DNA of 64,000 bases from an uncultured Thermomicrobiales bacterium (GCA_902806405.1 CADCWL010000247.1:1-64000), one strand, 5' to 3'; counted from the stretch's first letter, positions 11,420 through 20,676 are shown. Translations and numbers: made by a program. The notes: generated by a model from the letters alone, not told the origin.

Positions 11420-11815
11420 TTAGCGCTCTCGACGCGCCGCGCTACTTGGCTCCTCGATGAAGCCGAGCATTGCCAGGACGCCGTCCAGCTCCCGTGCTAG
11501 CGCCTGGCCGCTCTCGGCGCCGTTCTGCCCCGCCGTCGCCGGTTCGGCCACCGCCGCCCGCAGTTCGCGCAGACGCCGCGTGAGCTCCAGGGCGAGTTGG
11601 ACGCCCGCCAGGTTCAGTCCGCGCTGCTCGACCAGGTACTTCACCTGCCGCAGGCGCTCGATGTCCCGGTCGGAATAGAGCCGGAGGTTGCCGGACGTCC
11701 GCGACGGAGCGATCAGTCCCTCCCGCTCGTACTTCCGCAGCGTCTGCGGGTGCATTTCGAGCAAGCGCGCCGCGACGCTGATCACGAAGAGCGGCTCGCC
11801 GTAGCGTGTAGCCAT
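11420..11815 (-). CDS. hspR: MerR-family heat-shock repressor HspR
   Basis: A 131-residue MerR-type regulator: winged-helix DNA-binding part at residues 8-75 (VISVAARLLEMHPQTLRKYE, then GNLRLYSDRDIERLRQVKYL), followed by a short helical tail. The pattern H-PQTLRKYEREGLI-PSRT is typical of HspR, which represses dnaK/clpB/hsp20 genes and is relieved during heat shock when chaperones are titrated. ATG at 11815 follows GGGAGAG. It is first in the operon hspR-clpB, as expected for autoregulation, and the palindrome in its promoter is a likely binding site. Confidence 0.9.
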   Translation of the reverse strand: MATRYGEPLFVISVAARLLEMHPQTLRKYEREGLIAPSRTSGNLRLYSDRDIERLRQVKYLVEQRGLNLAGVQLALELTRRLRELRAAVAEPATAGQNGAESGQALARELDGVLAMLGFIEEPSSAARRER

Positions 11816-11843
11816 CGTTCGTCTCTCCCTCTTGCGCAGACGG

Positions 11844-11872
11844 AGTATAAACATTGATATGAATCATGTCAA
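11844..11872 (-). promoter_or_regulatory. hspR-clpB promoter with overlapping operator-like palindrome
   Basis: On the minus strand TTGACA (11867-11872) and TATACT (11844-11849) are spaced by exactly 17 bases. A 19-base imperfect palindrome, TTGACATGATTCATATCAA (11854-11872, 16 of 19 positions symmetric), covers the -35 and spacer. Its TTGA...TCAA ends resemble the half-sites of the HspR-associated inverted repeat (HAIR, CTTGAGT-N7-ACTCAAG), so HspR autoregulation is likely. Confidence 0.8.
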
Positions 11873-12658
11873 CTTCGAAGCTCCGATGCCAAGGACGAGG
11901 ACCGCGATACCGACCGACGTCGACCGCGGTCCGTCTACCATCGATCCGGAAGCCAGGGTGACGGTCTGCGGTCGGTGAAATCCAACGCCGAAGGTGCCGG
12001 GCTGGATATCGTCGCCACGGCCCATGGCGTCCCCGTTCTCCTCCCCGGCCGTGCCCACGCCCCGACAACCTCCCGCCGGGGCGGCGTCGACGGGACGAGG
12101 CCGGTTAAGATGCGGGTGCTGATTGAAGGCAACGACCAACTCCTGCCTACGCGCGACGATGCCTGCGTGCCAATCTCGGGCCCGCTCCGGCTCGACCGTG
12201 AGCAGGTTCGGGCCGCGATCGGCCGTGCTTGCCCCCACCTCGGCCGCGACTGGGTGGCCTCGTCGTTCAACCGGGAGGCGCTCAGAGGCTTGTCTCACCG
12301 GGACTCGGACGTGCCGCTTCGGACGATGGCGGTCGGCACCGACGGCGCGCTCGTCGCTGCGGCCCGCCAGCTCGGCGCATCGACAGTCGCCCTCGCCCCG
12401 CCACTGCCCGGAAACGTTTCTCTCCCCCAATGGGGCGGATGGTGAACGAGGCAGCGGCGCGGCGGGCTCGGCCCCGGACGGTGCCGTGCTCGGGACCGAC
12501 AACCCTGCGGCCGTCCCCACGGCAGTCGATGGCCGACCGTTCCACACGGCGCATCCGGCTGGACCGCGATTTGCGTACCCCGCGGCGTGTCCGTCACTCG
12601 GTACCGGCGGCACCGTCCCCGTCGCACCGGATGCCCACGGCAAGAAGGAGTGCCCGCG
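11873..12658. other. Gene-poor region between hspR and hsp20
   Basis: About 790 bases between two divergent heat-shock genes. Open frames exist on both strands but show no recognisable domain, no good ribosome site and Arg/Pro/Ser-rich composition typical of shadows. No second HAIR-like site was found close to hsp20. Confidence 0.55.
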
Positions 12659-13213
12659 ATGAGCAGCACCCGATGGGACCCCTTTAGCGACCTAGTCAGC
12701 CTGCGGGAGGCGATGAACAACCTGCTCGAAGAGAGTTTCGTGCGTGGCCCCGGCGAAGGCGCAACCCCGGGTGCTGCCCCCGGCGGCGGAGCCCCTGCCG
12801 GACTGGCGATCGACGTCCGGGAGACGCCGGAAGCCTTCACCGTCACCGCCTCGGTGCCCGGCGTCAAGCCGGGGGACGTCGACATCAGCGTCCTCGGCGA
12901 CACGCTGCGCATCAGGGGCGAACGCCGGGACGAGCAGGAGAGTCCCCCTCAGGCCGGCGGGACGCGGTGGATCGTCCGCGAGCGCCGCCTCGGCGCCTTC
13001 GAACGAACCGTCCGTCTCCCGGCAGCCGTCCACTCCGGTGCCGCCGATGCCGAGTTTAAGGACGGTGTCCTCACCGTCACCCTCCCCAAGGCCGACGAGG
13101 CCCGGCCGCGCAGCGTTCCGATCCGCTCCGGCCAGGCCGCGACTTCGCAAGCCCGACCGATCGACGTCGTCAGCGACGGCGGGAACCGGTCGGGACAGCC
13201 CACCACGGGATAA
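12659..13213 (+). CDS. Small heat shock protein Hsp20/alpha-crystallin
   Basis: A 184-residue ATP-independent holdase. The start MSSTRWDPFSDLVSLREAMN is the standard Hsp20 opening; a Gly/Ala/Pro linker (about 35-50) is followed by the alpha-crystallin domain (about 50-150), including VRETPEAFTVTASVPGVKPGDV, the GERRDE turn and the FKDGVLTVTLPK motif. The C-terminal tail (150-184) is polar and lacks a clear I-x-I. ATG at 12659 has AAGGAG upstream. It belongs with hspR-clpB as a heat-shock cluster; HspR control is plausible but its operator was not seen here. Confidence 0.93.
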   Translation: MSSTRWDPFSDLVSLREAMNNLLEESFVRGPGEGATPGAAPGGGAPAGLAIDVRETPEAFTVTASVPGVKPGDVDISVLGDTLRIRGERRDEQESPPQAGGTRWIVRERRLGAFERTVRLPAAVHSGAADAEFKDGVLTVTLPKADEARPRSVPIRSGQAATSQARPIDVVSDGGNRSGQPTTG

Positions 13214-13247
13214 GAGGTGCCGGTTCCTCGCCAACTCCGACGCGAAC

Positions 13248-13275
13248 AGAGCGGCGGGGATTGCCCCGCCGCTCT
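13248..13275 (+). terminator. Terminator hairpin after hsp20
   Basis: Perfect 12-bp stem: AGAGCGGCGGGG (13248-13259), loop ATTG, matching arm 13264-13275, 34 bases after the hsp20 stop and between convergent genes. Confidence 0.75.
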
Positions 13276-13467
13276 CGCCAGTAGGTCGTCAATTTAGGTG
13301 CACGCCGTCCCCAGAAGTCTGTGATCGGGCTCCAAATAGTCTCAGTAAGCGAACCACGAAGAGCCGGTTCAAGTTCTTCTTACACTGTATGCGCGACCGG
13401 CCTTGCGTCCATCGTTCGCGCCACCCGATAACAGTCCGGCGCCGCCCCTGAACCCTCGTTCCGCACC

Positions 13468-14331
13468 CTACCCTCGCACCCGCTCCACGGCGCGCTGGAT
13501 GACCCGCCGTCCGTAGACCGTCAACAGGTGGCTCCGGTACGCCTCGGAGGCGTACAGGTCGCCGTTCAACTCCAGCCCCTGGGGCACCGCAGCTGCGGCG
13601 CGGCCGATGGTCTCCGCTTCGAGCAACTGGCCGATCAGCGCCTGCTCGGCGGCCGTCGCCCGCGTCGCCTTCGAGGTTGCGCCGGTGACCGCAATCCGGG
13701 CGGATTGGCACGTCCCGTCGGCACCGAGGGTGAGCATCGCGGCAACGCCGACGACGGCGTAGCCCGAGGCGGGATGGCGGTGCTTCTCGTAGGCCGCACC
13801 GATCGTGCCAGACAACGCGGCGATGGAAATCTCAGTGATCACCTCGTCCGGCTGCAGCGACGTGGTCAGGAGGTCGACGAAGAGGTCGTCCGCGCTGATC
13901 GTCCGTTGACCGCCGGTGCCGACCGCGGTCACCTCGCCGCCGAGGGCGAGCATGACGGCCGTAAAGTCGGAGGCAGGGTCGGCGTGCGCCAGCGAGCCGC
14001 CCAGGGTGCCGCGGCTCTGGACCTGCTGGTCGCCGACGTTCTCGGCCGCTTCGCCCACCACCGGCAGCCGCTGCCGCAGCTCCGCCGAGTCGATCAGCTG
14101 GCGGTAGGTTGTCATCGCGCCGATGCGAACGCCGCCGTTGACGCTGACCCCGCGCAGGCCGTCGATCCGGTTCAGGTCGACGAGTGCCGACGGCGCCGCC
14201 AGGCGCAGCTTCATCGCCGGCATCAGGGAATGGCCTCCGGCCAGGATCTTCGCCTCCGGGTCGGCCTGGAGGAGGCCGACCGCCTCCTCGACGGAGGTCG
14301 GGCGGTGGTACGCGAACTGGTTGGGGAACAC
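13468..14331 (-). CDS. FAD-binding subunit of a molybdenum hydroxylase (CoxM/XDH type)
   Basis: A 287-residue medium subunit of the xanthine dehydrogenase / CO dehydrogenase family. It carries the two FAD-binding motifs ILAGGHSLMPAMKLR (about 29-43) and RGTLGGSLAHADPASD (about 107-122), and the CODH_A C-terminal domain from about residue 180. It would pass electrons from the 2Fe-2S subunit to an acceptor via FAD. It lies 33 bases after the iron-sulfur subunit at 14365. The molybdopterin-binding large subunit is not next to it, so the substrate (CO, aldehyde or purine) cannot be assigned. Confidence 0.9.
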   Translation of the reverse strand: MFPNQFAYHRPTSVEEAVGLLQADPEAKILAGGHSLMPAMKLRLAAPSALVDLNRIDGLRGVSVNGGVRIGAMTTYRQLIDSAELRQRLPVVGEAAENVGDQQVQSRGTLGGSLAHADPASDFTAVMLALGGEVTAVGTGGQRTISADDLFVDLLTTSLQPDEVITEISIAALSGTIGAAYEKHRHPASGYAVVGVAAMLTLGADGTCQSARIAVTGATSKATRATAAEQALIGQLLEAETIGRAAAAVPQGLELNGDLYASEAYRSHLLTVYGRRVIQRAVERVRG

Positions 14332-14364
14332 CGCGGCTCCTTTCGCTCGGGTGGCGGTCGGCGG

Positions 14365-14907
14365 TTAGGCGTTCTGGCTGGAGCTGGCGCTCGCAGCCTG
14401 AGGGGTGGACCCACCGCCGCCGATCTGGCCAGCGGCGTGCTGGACCGCGCGGACGATGTTCTGGTAACCGGTGCAGCGGCAGAGATTCCCATCGAGCGCG
14501 TGGCGAATCTCCGCCTCGGTCGGGTTCGGGTTCCGCTGCAGCAGAGCGTGGGAGGACATGATCATGCCGGGGGTGCAGTATCCGCACTGGAGCCCATGTT
14601 CCTCCCAGAAGCCCTGCTGGACCGGGTCGTAGGTCCCTTCCTTGGCGAGCCCCTCGATCGTCGTGACCTGACCACCATCGGCCTGGACCGCGAGCAGCGT
14701 GCAGCTCTTGATCGAGTCCCCGTTCAGGTAGACGACGCAGGAGCCGCACTGACTGGTGTCGCACGCGACGTGGGTTCCGGTCAACCCGAGGTTGTCCCGC
14801 AGGAAATGGACGAGGAGCAACCGCGGCTCGACCTCGGCCGCGTAGACCGTGCCGTTGACCGTCATCCGCACGGCCACCTTCGCCGGCGCCGTCAGCGTCT
14901 CCGCCAT
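14365..14907 (-). CDS. 2Fe-2S subunit of a molybdenum hydroxylase (CoxS type)
   Basis: A 180-residue small subunit with two [2Fe-2S] domains: a plant-ferredoxin cluster (CDTSQCGSC plus the Cys of SIKSC) and an all-helical cluster (CGYCTPGM and CRCTGYQNI). It shuttles electrons from the molybdenum centre to the FAD subunit encoded next. ATG at 14907 ([15 protein letters not shown]) is taken because it precedes the first beta-strand; GAGAACGGACAA lies upstream. The Gly/Ser/Ala tail is unstructured. First gene of a two-gene unit; a TATACT at 15072-15077 upstream may be its -10. Confidence 0.92.
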   Translation of the reverse strand: MAETLTAPAKVAVRMTVNGTVYAAEVEPRLLLVHFLRDNLGLTGTHVACDTSQCGSCVVYLNGDSIKSCTLLAVQADGGQVTTIEGLAKEGTYDPVQQGFWEEHGLQCGYCTPGMIMSSHALLQRNPNPTEAEIRHALDGNLCRCTGYQNIVRAVQHAAGQIGGGGSTPQAASASSSQNA

Positions 14908-15147
14908 TGTTGTCCGTTCTCCTTTGGTGAAGCCGTCGCCGGCACCGCAGCCAGGCGGTTCGGGCCGTCGCGGCCGTTCGCTCAGCGCCGATCGGCGCGC
15001 GCCTGCGCCGGTACGTCGCCGACCGGTCGCCTCCGTCCGGTCTCGAGGTGGCTCGCCACCCAAGCCGCGGGAGTATACCGTCGAGCCACCGAGGCGTCTG
15101 TATCCCCGCAGCCGCTACCTGATTGTACCGGCGACGGCTCCGCATCC

Positions 15148-16188
15148 CTAGCCGGCGGCCGCCGGGAGCGTCCCGGCGGCCGCCAGGCGCCAACCGTACT
15201 GTCGCTCATGGTAGTCGGCGAACGCCTGCCCCTCGCGGATCGCCCTCCACCAACCCGGGTTGGCCACGTACCAGTCGACCGTGTCGTTCAAGGTCGACAT
15301 GAAGTCGCGCCGGGGAGCCCAGCCGAGCTCGCGCCGCAGCTTGCCCGGGTCGAGTGCGTAGCGCCGGTCGTGGCCGGGGCGGTCCGGCACGTAGGCGATC
15401 AGGCTCTCCGGCTTGCCCAGGCGGGCCAGGATGGCCCGCACCACCTCCAGATTAGGCCGCTCGTTGCCGGCGCCGACGTTGTAGGTCTCGCCGGCGGTCC
15501 CTTTGCGTAGGACGAGGTCGATCGCGGCGGCATGGTCCTCCGCGTGGAGCCAGTCGCGGATCTGCTGGCCGTCGCCGTAGACCGGCAGCGGCTTGTCCTC
15601 CAGCGCGTTCGTCACGAAAAGGGGAACGACCTTCTCCGGGTACTGGCGGGGGCCAATCGTGTTGCAGCCACGGGTGACGACGGTCTCCGTCCCATAGGAG
15701 ACGGCGTAGGCGCGGCACATCAACTCTCCGCCCGCCTTCGACGCCGCGTACGGGGAGCGGGGCAGCAGCGCGTCCCCCTCCACCGAGTGGGTCCCGGGGG
15801 GGATGTCGCCGTAGACCTCGTCGGTGCTGACCTGGAGCATCCGCCGGTTGTGGCGGCGCGCCGCGTCGAGGAGCGTCATCACCCCGACGACGTTGGCGCG
15901 GGCGAAGGCCTCCGGGTCGAGCAGCGAGCGGTCGACGTGGGTCTCCGCGGCGAAGTTGACGACCGCGTCACACTCCCCGACGAGGCCGTCGACCAGCGCG
16001 GCGTCGGCGATGTCGCCATGCACAAAGCGGTGCCGCCGGTCGCTCTCTAGCTCGGCAAGGTTCGCCGGGTTACCGGCATAGGTCAGCAAATCGAGGGTGA
16101 CGACCTCATCCCCCGGGTGGGCGGCGAGAACGTGACGGACGTAGGCGGAGCCGATGAATCCAGCACCGCCGGTGACGAGGACGCGCAC
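15148..16188 (-). CDS. rmlB: dTDP-glucose 4,6-dehydratase
   Basis: A 346-residue short-chain dehydrogenase-type enzyme converting dTDP-glucose to dTDP-4-keto-6-deoxyglucose. It shows the NAD-binding GGAGFIG (7-13), active-site STDEVYGD with Thr122-Asp123-Glu124, and the YAASK pair Tyr147/Lys151. The RPGHDRRYALDP motif near the end is typical of RmlB. It is encoded downstream of rmlA on the same strand with a 213-base gap. rmlC and rmlD are not in the window. The product could feed the surface-glycan genes at 21-30 kb. Confidence 0.95.
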   Translation of the reverse strand: MRVLVTGGAGFIGSAYVRHVLAAHPGDEVVTLDLLTYAGNPANLAELESDRRHRFVHGDIADAALVDGLVGECDAVVNFAAETHVDRSLLDPEAFARANVVGVMTLLDAARRHNRRMLQVSTDEVYGDIPPGTHSVEGDALLPRSPYAASKAGGELMCRAYAVSYGTETVVTRGCNTIGPRQYPEKVVPLFVTNALEDKPLPVYGDGQQIRDWLHAEDHAAAIDLVLRKGTAGETYNVGAGNERPNLEVVRAILARLGKPESLIAYVPDRPGHDRRYALDPGKLRRELGWAPRRDFMSTLNDTVDWYVANPGWWRAIREGQAFADYHERQYGWRLAAAGTLPAAAG

Positions 16189-16401
16189 GAATCACACCTC
16201 CCGGCGCGCTGTGCCGCGCCGCTATGCCGCGCCGGACGGGACGACGGGCACCCCATTCGAACCCGAGACCGTTCCGCCGAGGTCCCGACGGGGGGCAGCA
16301 CGCCCAGCTCGACGGGGCTGATCTCGGTGTCGGCCCTCTTCCCCGTCGCCTTCGGGAGCGCGAAACCGCGTGCGAATGGCTGCAGCAGAAAACCCGGCCC
16401 G

Positions 16402-17535
16402 TCAGACGACGTCGACCTGCGAATGATCGCCCAGCATCAGCCGGATCGCCTGCGGCTTCAGCGGCGAGCGCCCGACGACCACCTCGCGCCCAATCAAGGA
16501 ATCGGCGATCCGACGTTCGACGTTCCGGATCGTGCTCCCTTCGAGCACGATCGAGTGCTCGATCTCGCACCGCACCAAGTCGCAGCCCGGCCCGATCGCG
16601 GTAAAGGGGCCGACGTAGGCGTCCTCCAACCGCGTGCCGGCGCCGATGATCGCCGGGCCGCGAACGGTGCTACCGCGAACATCCGCGCCGGCCTCCACCA
16701 CCACCGGGCCGACGAGGGTCGACTCGGCGTCGACGGTTCCCTCCACCCGGCCAGCGAGGGTAGCAAGGACGAGCCGGTTCGCCTCCAGCATGTCGTCCTT
16801 CTTGCCGGTATCGATCCAATCGTCCTCGATGGTCGAGGACCGGACCGCTTTCCCGGCGTCGATCAGTCCCTGGATCGCGTCGGTGATCTCCAACTCACCG
16901 CGGGCGGAAGGGACCAGCAGCGGCGTCACGGCGTGGATCTCCGGACCGAAGAAATAGACCCCAATCACCGCCAGGTGGGAGATCGGTTCGTTCGGCTTCT
17001 CGACCAGGCGCCGGACCTGGCCCTCGTCGTCCAGGACGGCGACGCCGAAGGCGGCGGGATTCGGTACGCGCTTGAGCAGGATCTGGGCAGCGCAGTCGTC
17101 GGCTCGGAAACGGTCGGCGTGCCGCTCGATTCCCTCCTTCAGGAAGTTGTCGCCGAGGTACATGCAGAACGGGACGTCGCCGAGGAATTCCTCGGCGGTT
17201 ACGATCGCGTGGGCGAGCCCGAGCGGTGCCTCTTGCGGGAGAAAGGTGACCCGAGCGCCGAACGCGCTCCCGTCGCCGACGGCGGCCCGTACCTGGGCGC
17301 CGGTGTCCCCCGTGACGATCCCGATCTCGGTGATGCCGGCATCGACGAGCTGGTCGAGCGCGTAGAAGAGGACCGGCTTGTTGGCGACCGGGACGAGTTG
17401 CTTGGCGCCCGTGGCCGTCAACGGTCGCAGCCGAGAGCCCTTCCCCCCGGCCAACACCAGCCCCTTAAGGGGACGACCCCGAGCTCGCCGCGCGGTCGCT
17501 GCCGCGCACGGCGGGTCTACGACCGTTTCGGTCAT
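16402..17535 (-). CDS. rmlA: Glucose-1-phosphate thymidylyltransferase, long form
   Basis: A 377-residue nucleotidyltransferase making dTDP-glucose from dTTP and glucose-1-phosphate. The N-terminal catalytic domain shows LVLAGGKGSRLRPLT and, later, YLGDNFLKEGI and ELEITDAIQGLID; the C-terminal 110 residues form a left-handed beta-helix (VEGTVDAESTLVGPVVV repeats). That tail marks the long StrD-like form common in Actinobacteria, Archaea and Chloroflexota. ATG at 17535 is chosen because GGAAGGAG lies just upstream; an in-frame ATG ten codons earlier lacks this. It precedes rmlB in the same direction. Confidence 0.93.
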   Translation of the reverse strand: MTETVVDPPCAAATARRARGRPLKGLVLAGGKGSRLRPLTATGAKQLVPVANKPVLFYALDQLVDAGITEIGIVTGDTGAQVRAAVGDGSAFGARVTFLPQEAPLGLAHAIVTAEEFLGDVPFCMYLGDNFLKEGIERHADRFRADDCAAQILLKRVPNPAAFGVAVLDDEGQVRRLVEKPNEPISHLAVIGVYFFGPEIHAVTPLLVPSARGELEITDAIQGLIDAGKAVRSSTIEDDWIDTGKKDDMLEANRLVLATLAGRVEGTVDAESTLVGPVVVEAGADVRGSTVRGPAIIGAGTRLEDAYVGPFTAIGPGCDLVRCEIEHSIVLEGSTIRNVERRIADSLIGREVVVGRSPLKPQAIRLMLGDHSQVDVV

Positions 17536-17698
17536 CGTCGCTCCTTCCGCGTGGCACATGAGCAAGGAGAACCGGGGGTGGGGCGGCCATCCCCGCTGGC
17601 GATCACGTTTACCCCTCGATCGTCGATGCCCGGCATCGTAGCATCCTAGGGCGCGGCGTCGCGAGGTGGCGCCGCGTGACCGCCCTCCCGACGGTCGA

Positions 17699-17707
17699 TG
17701 CTATAGT
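17699..17707 (+). promoter_or_regulatory. Extended -10 element upstream of the MFS gene
   Basis: TGCTATAGT with the -10 hexamer at 17702-17707, about 80 bases before the TTG start. No good -35 is seen at 17 bases, which fits an extended -10 promoter. Confidence 0.4.
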
Positions 17708-17787
17708 CGGGCCGGGTCGGGTCGAGGACGGCGGTAGCGGCCGCGCCGACCGCGCCGCCTCCCGTTTCCTGATCAGGAGTCCCAATC

Positions 17788-19068
17788 TTGTCGCCTCCGT
17801 CCCCGCCTACCGCGCCGGCCGCGGGGGACGCCTCGCCGTCCCCCGCGCGAAGTCGTGAGGCGGGCATCCGGGCGCGGGACCGCTTCTTCGGCGCCCTCGC
17901 CCGCTACCCGACCTTCCGTCGGCTCTGGTTCGGAATGCTCGCCGCCTCGATCGGACAGTGGATGCAGCAGGTCAGTCTCGGCTGGCTGGCACTGACGTTG
18001 ACCGACTCGCCCTCCTTCGTCGGTTGGGTCACCTTCGCCGCCGGGCTGCCGTTCCTCGTCGTCGCGCCGATCGGCGGCTCGCTGATCGATCGGCTCGACC
18101 GCCGTCGGTTGCTGCTCGGCTGCCAGGTCGCCGCCGCTCTGGTCGCCGTCGCCGTCGCCGCCGACGTCGGCGGCGGCTGGGTCCGTCCGTGGCACCTCCC
18201 CGTGATGGCCTTCGCCAACGGCTCGCTCCAGGCGTTACTAACCCCGACGCAGCAGTCGCTTGTGCCCGGCCTCGTCGCCCGGGCCGATCTGACCAACGCG
18301 ATCGGCCTGATGAGCGCCGGCCAGAACATGACTCGCATCGTCGGCCCCTCCTTGGCCGGGGTCGTCATCGGGTGGATAGGGGTCGGCCCGGCGTTCGGGT
18401 TGCAGGCGCTGGCACTGGCCGGCGCCTTCGCGCTCGTGGTCGGCATCGCGCTGCCACCCCGAACGGCGCAGGGCGCCCGGCCCCGCGGCGTCTTCGACGG
18501 CATCCGGCTCATCTTCGCCAGTCCCGATCTGCGCGGCCTCTTTCTGGTCGCCTGCATCCCGACCCTTTTCGCCTTCCCCTACGTCCACTTCCTCTCCGTC
18601 TTCGCCCGCGATCTGCTCGGGATCGGCGCCGGCGGCCTCGGCCTTCTGATGGCCGCCTCCGGCACCGGAGCGGTGATCGGGTCGCTCCTGGTCGCCGGAC
18701 GGCGGACGGCGGGCAGCGGTCGGTTCCTGCTCGCGAGCACAGTCGCCTACGGCGCCGTGATCGTCGCAATCGCCCTCTCCCGCTCCGTCGTGCTCTCGCT
18801 GCCGCTCCTCGTCTGCGCCGGACTGCTCGGATCCAGTTTCATGAGCGCCGGCAACGCCCTGCTCCAGCACCGGATCGCCGACGAGGTCCGGGGCCGCGTG
18901 ATGGGCGCCTACCTGCTGACCTTCGGTCTGATGCCGCTCGGCGCCCTGCCAATGGGACTCGTCGCCGACCGCTTCGGGACGACGACGGCGGTGGTCGCCG
19001 GCGCCCTCCTCTCCTCAATCCTGACGGCCTGCCTTGGCTTGACCTTGCGGGAGCTGCGAGAGCTGTAG
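17788..19068 (+). CDS. MFS transporter (MFS_3 / enterobactin-exporter-like)
   Basis: A 426-residue major-facilitator protein with about twelve hydrophobic helices. The opening FRRLWFGMLAASIGQWMQQVSLGWLAL and the loop GGSLIDRLDRRRLLLGCQ (the MFS G-x3-D-R-x-G-R-R signature region) place it with MFS_3 exporters, typically exporting siderophores, drugs or small metabolites; the substrate is unknown. TTG at 17788 is the likely start: AGGAG lies 8 bases upstream and no ATG or GTG occurs before the first helix. It stands alone, divergent from rmlA. Confidence 0.85.
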   Translation: MSPPSPPTAPAAGDASPSPARSREAGIRARDRFFGALARYPTFRRLWFGMLAASIGQWMQQVSLGWLALTLTDSPSFVGWVTFAAGLPFLVVAPIGGSLIDRLDRRRLLLGCQVAAALVAVAVAADVGGGWVRPWHLPVMAFANGSLQALLTPTQQSLVPGLVARADLTNAIGLMSAGQNMTRIVGPSLAGVVIGWIGVGPAFGLQALALAGAFALVVGIALPPRTAQGARPRGVFDGIRLIFASPDLRGLFLVACIPTLFAFPYVHFLSVFARDLLGIGAGGLGLLMAASGTGAVIGSLLVAGRRTAGSGRFLLASTVAYGAVIVAIALSRSVVLSLPLLVCAGLLGSSFMSAGNALLQHRIADEVRGRVMGAYLLTFGLMPLGALPMGLVADRFGTTTAVVAGALLSSILTACLGLTLRELREL

Positions 19069-19321
19069 GGCGGAAAGTCCCGCCGTGACATGGCGCGACC
19101 GCCTCGCGGCCGGTCCCCGACGCATCCTCGCCATCCCCGGCCGACACCGAGCAACGTCCACGTTGCGACGACAGATGAATCCCTCCACCGCAGCTTCCGT
19201 CAGGGCAAGATCCCTAACTCCTTGGGACATCAGAAAGGAAGGCCGGGTGAAGCGGACGCGACCCGGGCAGAGCGCCCCTAATGCGCGCGACCGAAGCCGA
19301 GCACGACGGTGAAGTTGCTAG

Positions 19322-20587
19322 CTACGCGTCGTCCCCCGCGGTCGCAGGCACCGGCCCCGTCGTCCGCCGCGCCGTTCCCGTCATAAGGTCCCGCGTGACG
19401 CGCGCAGCCTCCGTCTCGACCAGCGGCGCGATCTCGGCCCCGATCCGCGCCAGCTCGCGGAGCGTCGCCGGCAGGTCGGCGACGGGCGGCAGGAGGGGGC
19501 CGACCCGTTCGCGCAGGCGCCGGCGGTACCAGGCGCCGACCCGGCGCCGGACCTGATTGATCGACGGCGGGTCGCCACCCGATTCCTCCGCCAGCCGCTG
19601 GACCAGCGCCCGCAGATCCCGTCCCAGGAGCGGCAGCGCCGTGACTTGGTCGACGGCAGCGCGGGCGGCGCGGACCATCTGGACGTCGGCGTGCCACCCG
19701 CGTACGAGAGCGATCGCGGAGGTCGCCACCGCAGCTCGCTCCTTGGCCTCCGTGCGCACCGCCGCCTCGTCGACGACCGGCCGGTCGTCGACGAGGAGGA
19801 GCGGCTTGGTCGCGTCCAGCCAGCAGCCGACCGCGGCGCGGGCCAGCCGAAAGTAGTAGAGCGACGCGAGGAGGCTCTCGTCGAGCCGCATCGGCAGGTC
19901 GTCGATCGCCGCCAGCGGTGGCATCACCGAGGCGCCTTCGACCGGCGCGAAGAAGCGGTCTGCCGGTGCCGGCAGCAGCACCACCTCCTCGGGACGGACC
20001 GTCGTCCGCAGTATGCCGTGGCGGCGCCTCAGCATCAGGTGGGTCAGGGGATAGTCCGGGCAGAGAAAAACGCCCGGCACGACCGCCGGTGCCTGACCGT
20101 CCCTGCCCAGGTCGCCGAACAACGCCGGCAGGATGTCCCGTAATCCCAGCAGATCCGCGACGACCGCTGGGCTGACCTGCTTGGCGCGCGCGGTTTCGAC
20201 CGAAAACTTGGCGTCGACGGCTTGGAGGGTTGGCGCGCCGCCGCGGGTCCCGACCAGGAGCAGGTCCGGGTTCTGGAGACCCCGCTTCGAGGCGGCGGCA
20301 GCGACGGCCGGCGTGGCATCCAGACGGAGGACCCGCTCGACGCGCAGCCCCTCGTCACCGCCGTCCGGGACCGGTCGCTCGCAATTCGGCCAGGCGAGGG
20401 CATGGTCGGCGCAGAGGTCCGCCCAGCGGTCGCCGACGAGGTTGCTTGCCCCGCCGCGGTCCGCGAGACCCATCACCTCGCGGTCAAGCACGGCCGCGAC
20501 AAGATCCCCGCCCGGAAGCCGTGGGGAGCGGATCACCCGGTCGTCCATGCCGCCCCGCGTCGCCCCATCCGTCCCTGCCTCCACCAT
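19322..20587 (-). CDS. Unrecognised protein with PD-(D/E)XK nuclease-like motif
   Basis: A 421-residue soluble protein of no family I can name. Residues 107-127 read PDLLLVGTRGG, a turn, then LQAVDAKFS, i.e. P-D...D-x-K (Asp108, Asp125, Lys127) at the end of two beta-strands. This is the core arrangement of PD-(D/E)XK nucleases, followed by a helix with a Gln (AKQVSPAVVADLLGL). The remaining 250 residues look mainly alpha-helical and Arg/Ala/Leu-rich. The start ATG at 20587 follows GAGAGGTG. It is divergent from the small gene at 20744. It could be a DNA-repair or defence nuclease; the motif is suggestive, not proof. Confidence 0.7.
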   Translation of the reverse strand: MVEAGTDGATRGGMDDRVIRSPRLPGGDLVAAVLDREVMGLADRGGASNLVGDRWADLCADHALAWPNCERPVPDGGDEGLRVERVLRLDATPAVAAAASKRGLQNPDLLLVGTRGGAPTLQAVDAKFSVETARAKQVSPAVVADLLGLRDILPALFGDLGRDGQAPAVVPGVFLCPDYPLTHLMLRRRHGILRTTVRPEEVVLLPAPADRFFAPVEGASVMPPLAAIDDLPMRLDESLLASLYYFRLARAAVGCWLDATKPLLLVDDRPVVDEAAVRTEAKERAAVATSAIALVRGWHADVQMVRAARAAVDQVTALPLLGRDLRALVQRLAEESGGDPPSINQVRRRVGAWYRRRLRERVGPLLPPVADLPATLRELARIGAEIAPLVETEAARVTRDLMTGTARRTTGPVPATAGDDA

Positions 20588-20667
20588 CACCTCTCGCCGG
20601 ATCGGCCGGCCACCCCCGAGCAGAGGATACCAGTCCGCCCTCGTCGGCCGGCGCTCCCCGCGCGCGA

Positions 20668-20676
20668 TGCTAGAAT
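20668..20676 (+). promoter_or_regulatory. Extended -10 element upstream of the 118-residue gene
   Basis: TGCTAGAAT with hexamer at 20671-20676, about 70 bases before the GTG at 20744. No consensus -35 is present. Confidence 0.4.

Noticed and set aside
11975-12445. 156-codon plus-strand frame between hspR and hsp20
   Set aside because: No ribosome site, no domain, and competing open frames of equal quality on the other strand.
16230-16330. GGGTTCGAATGGGG on the minus strand, resembling a tRNA T-arm
   Set aside because: The five bases on either side of TTCGAA do not pair, and no acceptor, D or anticodon stem can be built around it.
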